A DNA stretch of 64,000 nucleotides, taken from assembly GCF_037392515.1 (NCBI RefSeq), contig NC_090291.1, forward strand, positions 39,455,001 to 39,519,000. The letters are read 5' to 3'. A program made the translations under genes and the position numbers. This DNA comes from Haliotis asinina (lineage: Eukaryota; Mollusca; Gastropoda; Lepetellida; Haliotidae). This document shows, piece after piece, positions 58,088 through 64,000 of this stretch (within the stretch, counting starts at the first letter, position 1; each line of letters opens with the position of its first letter). The notes beneath the pieces are model-generated. The model ran no database searches. It was not told the origin of the DNA and saw only the letters and a program-made list of their open reading frames with translations.

Positions 58088-58290
58088 GGGCGGTGTGGTA
58101 GCCTAGTGGTTAAAGCGTTCGCTCGTCACCCTGGGGCGGTGTGGTGGCCTAGTGGTTAAAGTGTTCGCTCGTCACCCTGGGGCTGTGTGGTAGCCTAGTG
58201 GTTAAAGCGTTTGCTCGTCACGCCGAAGGCCCGGGTTCGATTCCTCATATGGGTTCAATGTGTGAAGCCCATTTTGTGGTGTAGTCACAC
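58088..58290 (+). repeat. SINE family A with triplicated tRNA-like head
   Basis: The 52-base head GGCGGTGTGGTAGCCTAGTG plus GTTAAAGCGTTCGCTCGTCA occurs three times in tandem (about 58088, 58136 and 58183) before a single B box CCCGGGTTCGATTCCTC. The body continues through GTGTGAAGCCCATTTTGTGG; the shared 3' tail is absent. Confidence 0.85.
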
Positions 58291-58511
58291 CTGGACAGGG
58301 AATGGAAGGACATTGTGCACAAACAACTGACGCTGCTTTATTGCACCTTCACTGACGCTGCTTTATTACAGCTTCATTTCGTCTGAAGTATATTGACCGT
58401 GTGTCTGCTTAATTAAACCCTTTAAACCCTTATATTCTAAGTGTTGTCAGCGAGTTGTCTTGATTCTTTTACTGTTGATATATCAAGTAATTTTCACTAT
58501 TTCGTCCCCAG

Positions 58512-58810
58512 CGCCTTGTCTTCAAGAGGACTTCACCTGCTCCAACAATGTGTGTATATCTCGCCGTCTCCTTGGGAACGGGCTGGACAATTGTGGTGAC
58601 GGGACGCTTCAGGTGGACGATAGGTCTGAAACGCCTGTGCCCATATGGGTGCTGGTAGTGTTCGTTGTCATGGCGATCTTAACCGTTAATATCGTCATTG
58701 TGTGCGTCATTCGTTGGAGGAAGAAAAAGCAGGATGACGTATCAACTGTTCACGTCATTAGTTTTACTAATGAAAACTTCCGTACTTCACAGGTCCTAGC
58801 CGACACCTAA
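58512..58810 (+). CDS. CUB/LDLa membrane protein, exon 4 (LDLa module, transmembrane helix, tail)
   Basis: The acceptor TTCGTCCCCAG (AG 58510-58511) leaves a phase that matches exon 3. The product begins with an LDL-receptor class A-like module, CLQEDFTCSNNVCISRRLLG then NGLDNCGDG. It keeps four of the usual six cysteines and ends in TLQVDD rather than SDE. Next come PVPIWVLVVFVVMAILTVNI and VIVCVI, a single membrane helix, followed by the basic stop-transfer RWRKKK and a tail of about 30 residues ending VLADT. The full protein is 241 residues. The CUB + LDLa + helix layout recalls small relatives of NETO-type receptor auxiliary proteins, but with one CUB only; ligand unknown. Confidence 0.85.
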
Positions 58811-58968
58811 CCTACTGTGTTCTGTATACAAGGGTATATCCTTGACGACCAAGGAAGGAAAAGTCACGTTCGGCCCCACCCATACCCGATGTGTGGGAAA
58901 TTGTTAAGTTGCGTTAAACGTTGAAACATCGTATTGGGATGAAAATTATTGAAATTGCTCATATCTGT

Positions 58969-59120
58969 CATATGTTATATTTGGGATTACATTTTCTTAG
59001 TAAAGTACAGATTCTAGTTCCACACTCGAATCCACATCCTCCTCGCCAGCACACAAACTCAGCCGTCTAACCCGCTCAGCCACCCGCTCCATGCTAAGCG
59101 GGTTAGGCTGACTTTGTGTT
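58969..59120 (-). repeat. Family C SINE-like element with leucine-tRNA-like head
   Basis: On the minus strand GGAGCGGGTGGCTGAGCGGG then TTAGACGGCTGA resembles the 5' half and A box of a leucine tRNA. GGATTCGAGTGTGG lies at the B-box position, and the tail contains TAGAATCTGTACTTTACT and TAATCCCAAATATAACATAT. The tail matches the arms of the palindrome at 35618-35920. A 24-base inverted copy of the head (AGCGGGTTAGGCTGACTTTG) lies at its 5' side. Confidence 0.65.
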
Positions 59121-59123
59121 TTC

Positions 59124-59312
59124 CAACTGTATGGTGGAGGTCTGTAAATATCCGAGTCTGGATCCAGTGATCAACAGCATGAACATCGATCTAAGCAACT
59201 AGAATGCGATGACATGAGTCAACCAAGACAGCCAGCCTGACCCCCGAGTCGCGTCTTCCGACAATTATTGGTTACTGAAAATCAAATCCAACTCGGATCT
59301 TCATGGATCCGT
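59124..59312 (-). repeat. SINE family B, diverged
   Basis: Plus strand: CAACTGTATGGTGGAGG, TCTGTAAATATCCGAGTCTG, GATCCAGTGATCAACAGC, ATGAACATCGATCTAAGC, TGACATGAGTCAACCAAG. Confidence 0.75.
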
Positions 59313-59469
59313 TTTCGTATCGTTTTCGTATCGTTATTTTCAGGATTTTGTTTTGTAGTAATGAACAAGTAAGTATTCTGTGAAGGGTTAATGGCCCTGA
59401 ATGAATTTATCAAAAAGAACTTCAACGTGCTTACGTGTATATACACGTGTGCGAATTAATTTCCAGACC

Positions 59470-59780
59470 TTTTGCTTGTCAGTCGGGCTAGCTATGTCGG
59501 ATTGTCACGAGCAATAGCCCACGAAATAATTCACGAGCCCGACATTTAGAGACGGGTTTCATTATTAAACAGCTAATATGAAGAACACTAAGTCTACTAG
59601 GACATAATCTTGCATGATTCACATGCGTATTATTTCTTTCTCGGAGAATGATATGTTTGCAAAATTACCTCACGGAAATTCACTGGTCAGTGGGGCCAGC
59701 GACTGTGGAGATTAGCTGGCCACACTGGATTTTTACTAGCCATGGCCTAGCGGGCCAGAGGCTATTTCACATACACCTCA
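59470..59780. repeat. Dispersed repeat, partner of 19815-20115
   Basis: It shares CACGAAATAATTCACGAGCC and GGCCAGCGACTGTGGAGATT with the 19.8-kb copy. GGCC-rich words with internal symmetry occur at the right edge. Confidence 0.5.
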
Positions 59781-60002
59781 TCCTGATTATTATTCTATGT
59801 TTATTGTTTTTATCTCATTAAACATATTTAATCTTTCTAAATACTATGCAATAAATACTTGAAGAAGTTAAATCATTACAGGTTGCATCGTTTATACAGT
59901 ACACAACGTTTACAACATGTTTATAACGAACAGAATACGAACGAACTTACTTATGTGGTGTTTAGATCTGTAGGAGTCCATATATAGAACTACGGTCATA
60001 AC
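59781..60002. other. Gene-free stretch
   Basis: AT-rich; nothing recognised. Confidence 0.4.
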
Positions 60003-60150
60003 TAGTGAGTATAGTTTTACGCCGCTTTTAGCAATATTCTAGTAATATCACACCAGAAAATGACCTTCACACATTGTACCCATGTGGGGAATCGAACCCG
60101 GCTCTTCGGCAGGACGAGTAAACGCCTTAACCACTACGCTACCTCAACAC
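60003..60150 (-). repeat. SINE family A
   Basis: Plus strand: GTGAGTATAGTTTTACGCCG, CACATTGTACCCATGTGG, GGAATCGAACCCGGCTC (reverse B box), TTAACCACTACGCTACC (reverse A box). Confidence 0.85.
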
Positions 60151-60379
60151 CCGGGTCATAAGGAATTAAAATTTCAGTTTGTTGTAACAGAAGTTAACTA
60201 TTTTAACTTTCCAGTATATTATGTAGTGTCAATAACAGTGTTTAAGGAGAACGGACTGTTTGTCTCACCTGATTCAAGAACATCCTGCCTCCACTGATGT
60301 TGACATCCTCGATAATTTAACACGTTTGTACAACTGAAAACTTTCACCAACCTCAACATTTTCGTCCTCCATAACGAAT

Positions 60380-60421
60380 ATTGCTGAGTGTGGCGTAAAA
60401 CTAAACTTACTCAATCACTCG
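60380..60421 (+). repeat. SINE 3' tail fragment
   Basis: AATATTGCTGAGTGTGGCG followed by TAAAACTAAACTTACTCA is the tail shared by families A and B, with no head upstream. Confidence 0.65.
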
Positions 60422-60815
60422 ATTGCGTGACAACGGACAATGGCATCTGAGGATAAGTCTCAAAGGGTTACGTCCCTTGGGGTGGCTGATAACATGGTTA
60501 CTTTAGATTATACACAGCCAAATATTTTCCCACTAACGTCTACCATGACGCCATATTTGAAAAAAAAATCCACTAAAATTTCAACAGCTATTACATGTAC
60601 TTCTGTGCATGGCATGCCTTTAAAAAACAATGAAAACATAAAATATGAACACCTTAAAGAAGCAATAAAGGTATGAAATATGACCACCCCAGGCAGCTCC
60701 TTGTCCGACTGCAGGAAGCTACACAGATCAATCCTAGCTCCGCACAAAATGTCAACCGCTTGATGACACCCGTGGTAACATTCAGTATAGATCATCATGT
60801 TGAAAAAGGACAGCA

Positions 60816-60904
60816 CTACACACACACATACACACACACACACACACACACAGACACACACACAGACACACACACAGACACACACACACACACACATACA
60901 TACA
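60816..60904. repeat. (CA)n / (ACACAG)n microsatellite
   Basis: A CA run interrupted by regularly spaced CAGACA units, then CATACATA. Confidence 0.9.
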
Positions 60905-62069
60905 TATATACTTACTTAGCTCTCAAAGACCTTTTCTATATGGTTTCTTTTAGAATAAAATATTGCTATATTGCATGATACTGCAATGATTTCATAATAA
61001 CTGTGAAATGTGACTTTCATAAATAAAAGTTGATTTTAGCAACATATTTACGACATTTCGAATGGTGGAAATGGTGGGTTCAAATATATTTCTTACCTCA
61101 GTTTTCACTGAACCATCCTGTTACACCACATTGAGTAAGTCATAGTCATGGTGAAAACGATAGGTTTATATATAAATCATATTTTACTTTAATTATATTT
61201 GTAATGCTAAGTAATATTTATAATACTTAATAATTTATGATATTTATGTAACTTAAATTTATATTTAATATTTAGATATTACGTTTAATATTTATATATA
61301 ATATTCAATTATATAGTGTTTAATGATATTATAATTGTTTAATTTACTGTTATTTTCGTTTGTATAAAAATACCAACACTGAGTACTTTCTTTTACCCGG
61401 CAGCCTAAACATACTAACGGCCTCTGTTGCCGGACTGCCTTTCCCGGTCAATCCTTCATAATGTTCATGTGTTTTCCGTATTTTCCTCAGCTCTTTCTCT
61501 CAAAATCAGCTTTAACAGTCCTGAGATCTACCTCAAAGCAATGCGATAACTTCCAGGGTCAAATGAATGAACTACACTTTATGTGGTGAATAGAACAATT
61601 TAAAGACAATGCTGTTTCAACACTCGGGAATGACGCTTGAGTCAGAGGGAATTTGACTACCATATTTCTACTCTCACTGTCGCTTCAGGTGAACTAATGT
61701 TTACTCCAGGTTCCTCCAAATTCGAACTGAAAGTGCTCAAAAACTGATATTCTCAATGGCACTGACAATTACACAGGGGTAATCTTAGTGAGGGGCTGGA
61801 ACTGTCCGACTGGAGCCTTCAAGGTAGAATCAAGCAAATAGCATTCCCCGCTGCCATGTCTCGTTGTTAAAGATTAAATTAAAATATCCAAGTCTCGGAT
61901 ATTTGTAACTTTCTCAACTCGTGTGGATATTTTTGATATCAGTAGATACTTGGGTGAGGTTCTCTATATATCTTTCTCTATATATTGCAACCTTATCATC
62001 ACCTCGTGTTGATACTGATATAAGCTTGCTCATGGGTACGATTTATATATCATTCATATATTCATTCAT
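60905..62069. other. Gene-free stretch, very AT-rich in part
   Basis: The stretch 61140-61380 is about 85 percent A+T with repeated ATATTTA/TTTAATA words. No gene or recognised element. Confidence 0.5.
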
Positions 62070-62071
62070 AT

Positions 62072-62138
<67 letters not shown>

Positions 62139-62140
62139 TT
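62070..62140. repeat. (TTTA)n microsatellite
   Basis: About 17 tetranucleotide units, ending where the left inverted repeat copy begins. Confidence 0.95.
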
Positions 62141-62320
62141 CATTATATTTAAATTAATGAAAGTCAATACATAACCGAAGTACACAGTTTATTGCCATCC
62201 AGTTTCTGAATGAAGTAGTCCGGCATCCCTCCTGAAACATTGCGAAATCTACTACCCGTGTCAAGTTTAGACTCATTAGTGTCACTGTGGCCACTTATTT
62301 AAGTCAACTGTTCTAAAGTA
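62141..62320. repeat. Left copy of a 180-bp inverted repeat
   Basis: It matches 63564-63754 in opposite orientation. Shared words include GAAAGTCAATA, CATAACCGAAGTACAC, TGCCATCCAGTTTCTGAATG, TAGTCCGGCATCCCTCCTG and GTCACTGTGGCCACTTA. Confidence 0.85.
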
Positions 62321-62560
62321 GATTTTGCAAAACAATCCATACCGTTTAAAGGTACTGTTTACACGTGAACTGATGTATTGTAAAACAAATTCGTATCGTT
62401 GAAAAACATAATGGCATGCTTTTAATAAATGATGCAGCTCGGTTAAAAATGGCGAATTCTTATTAAGTTACTTTACACCAAAACACAACTGTTCACATGT
62501 ACGATGTTTGCAGATGCTTTTCAGCAGTTAGATGCATGATCCTCGTGCAGTTAACATGCT
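62286..62560 (+). repeat. Unclassified dispersed repeat, copy 2 (partner 25125-25370)
   Basis: Colinear with the 25.1-kb copy. Its first 35 bases overlap the inner end of the left inverted repeat, so the two belong to one family. Confidence 0.65.
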
Positions 62561-63060
62561 TAAGATTTGCAGCAGTTGTTTTAGCCAGTTTAGTGCAGAG
62601 ATTCATCTTCGTTGTAACCATATATACATGTAGATGTAGATGTAGGTGTATTAATTGAAATGATTGATGATGAAGATGCCATTGTACTCTTTTGTGGTGC
62701 AAAACTTAACATGGTCTTGACAAAACAACATGGCAAAGCGTCATACTACATTTTTCGAAGCATAGCTATTCTGTACAGGATTCTTGGATGTAAACCTTCT
62801 GAAGAACCATTGATGTAAATGTCTGTGCTGTGTAAATATCCGGGCTTTGTAACATCATATGTACATATATGTAACTGGCTGATGTTATAATTATTTAATC
62901 TTCGAATATCTTTTGGATGAAATATGGACATTCATTCATCATTCATTCACATATAGTGAATGTTTGAAGTGAGTCTAAACGTTTGATGGGTTGTATACAT
63001 TCACTAACGAAGACATACTCTCACTCCCACACGTACACGTAGGGCCCTCTCACAATATTA

Positions 63061-63318
63061 GACCCGCGAAGGTCCCGGGGTAAAATAGTCCTTCAGTAAT
63101 CCGTGCTTTCCATAAAAGGTGACTATGCTTAGGCGACTAACGGAATCGGGTGGTCAGGCTCGCTGACTTGTAAGACAGATGTCATTGGTTCCCATTTGCG
63201 CAGAAATACGCTCATATTGTTGATCACTGGATTGTCTGGCCCAGACTCGATTATTTACAGACCGCCGCCATATAGCCGGAATAATGAGTGCTGCGTACAA
63301 GTACACTCGCTCACTCAC
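63061..63318 (+). repeat. SINE family B, near full length
   Basis: It begins GACCCGCGAAGGTCCCGGGG, runs through CATAAAAGGTGACTATGC, GGGTGGTCAGGCTCGCTGAC and TTTACAGACCGCCGCC, and ends with GTACACTCGCTCACTCAC. Confidence 0.9.
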
Positions 63319-63563
63319 AATATTAAGATACGGTTATATAATACCAGTGGTTTATATCCGTGGTGTTACGGTTAAGAATTTGCCGAGACAAAAGGTTTAA
63401 GAAATCCTCTGTGAACCAGCAAAACAGAACAAAGACAAGTCTAAAACATTAATACATTGTATTATTAAGCAAAGAGCAAGTTATACAGTCACAAGTCAAT
63501 TTCACAATACCGATTTCAAATACAATACAAATGAGATAAAATCTAAGGCAATGGGCCACAAAA

Positions 63564-63754
63564 TACTTTAGAACAGTTGACTTAAGTAAGTGGCCACAGT
63601 GACACTAATGAGTCTAAACTTGACATGGGTAGTAGATTTCATAATGTTTCAGGAGGGATGCCGGACTACTTCATTCAGAAACTGGATGGCAATAAACGGT
63701 GTACTTCGGTTATGTAATAAATAAAAAAACTATTGACTTTCATTAAATATAATG
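63564..63754. repeat. Right copy of the 180-bp inverted repeat
   Basis: Inverted relative to 62141-62320, with an extra 18-base A/T-rich stretch near its outer end. It is followed by AATGAATATATATA and the (TG)n run. Confidence 0.85.
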
Positions 63755-63759
63755 AATGA

Positions 63760-63908
<149 letters not shown>

Positions 63909-64000
63909 AACACGACAGCTAGCATTTATATATATAATTATAACGTGGAGAGATCCGGAATAACCTCCCGGGAGACAGTCAAGGGAGGTAATAAATTTAT

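Larger units (their letters stand above)
56637..58511 (+). other. CUB/LDLa gene, intron 3
   Basis: A 1.9-kb intron dominated by a 42-bp minisatellite (56689-57760), followed by a SINE with a triplicated head (58088-58290). Confidence 0.65.

Overview
The window looks like nuclear DNA from a marine gastropod mollusc, most probably an abalone (Haliotis) or a close vetigastropod. This rests on three things. Genes are sparse and intron-rich with GT-AG splicing. Roughly thirty short interspersed elements (SINEs) end in the TCAC/CACT tail that I associate with abalone sequence. Minisatellites and microsatellites are abundant. There is no operon structure, rRNA gene, CRISPR array or free-standing tRNA gene. 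The species call is inference from memory, not a database result.

Three host genes can be supported. (1) On the minus strand, from about 13.2 kb leftward past base 1, lies an UNC93-like membrane transporter gene. It has a probable TATA-driven non-coding first exon (about 13190 to 13111), a large coding exon (6154 to 4289), two more exons (3859-3724 and 268-137), and a C-terminus outside the window. Its N-terminal extension of about 310 residues is unusual. (2) On the minus strand at 36914-36300 is a single coding exon for a 204-residue GNAT-type acetyltransferase. Strong minus-strand splice donors at 48213 and 49633 are candidate alternative 5' exons. (3) On the plus strand at 53717-58810 is a four-exon gene, built here from matching splice phases. 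It encodes a 241-residue type I membrane protein: signal peptide, one CUB domain split over two exons, one reduced LDL-receptor class A module, one transmembrane helix and a short tail.

Region by region: 0-13 kb is the UNC93-like gene and its introns. 13-36 kb has no supported gene and holds SINEs, small inverted-repeat elements, a run of about 90-bp hairpin units (25.9-26.6 kb), a 29-bp minisatellite, a purine-rich tract and a 2-kb array of 36-bp units. 36-50 kb holds the acetyltransferase gene and its upstream region, with 24-bp and 34-bp minisatellites and a hAT-like MITE. 50-53.2 kb is a transposon graveyard: a truncated Tc1-type transposase, a LINE reverse-transcriptase fragment, and a fossil tyrosine-recombinase retroelement split by a MITE with 9-bp target duplications. 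53.5-59 kb is the CUB/LDLa gene, with a 42-bp minisatellite in its last intron. 59-64 kb is repeat-rich, with two 180-190 bp inverted copies, (ATTT)n and a 139-bp (TG)n.

No new multi-gene system was found. The most interesting structures are the mobile elements: two SINE families that share the same 3' tail, a palindromic element built around a leucine-tRNA-like core, a 78-bp Tc1-type MITE, and minisatellites that start at transposon-like ends or keep several reading frames open. The three genes show no evidence of working together.
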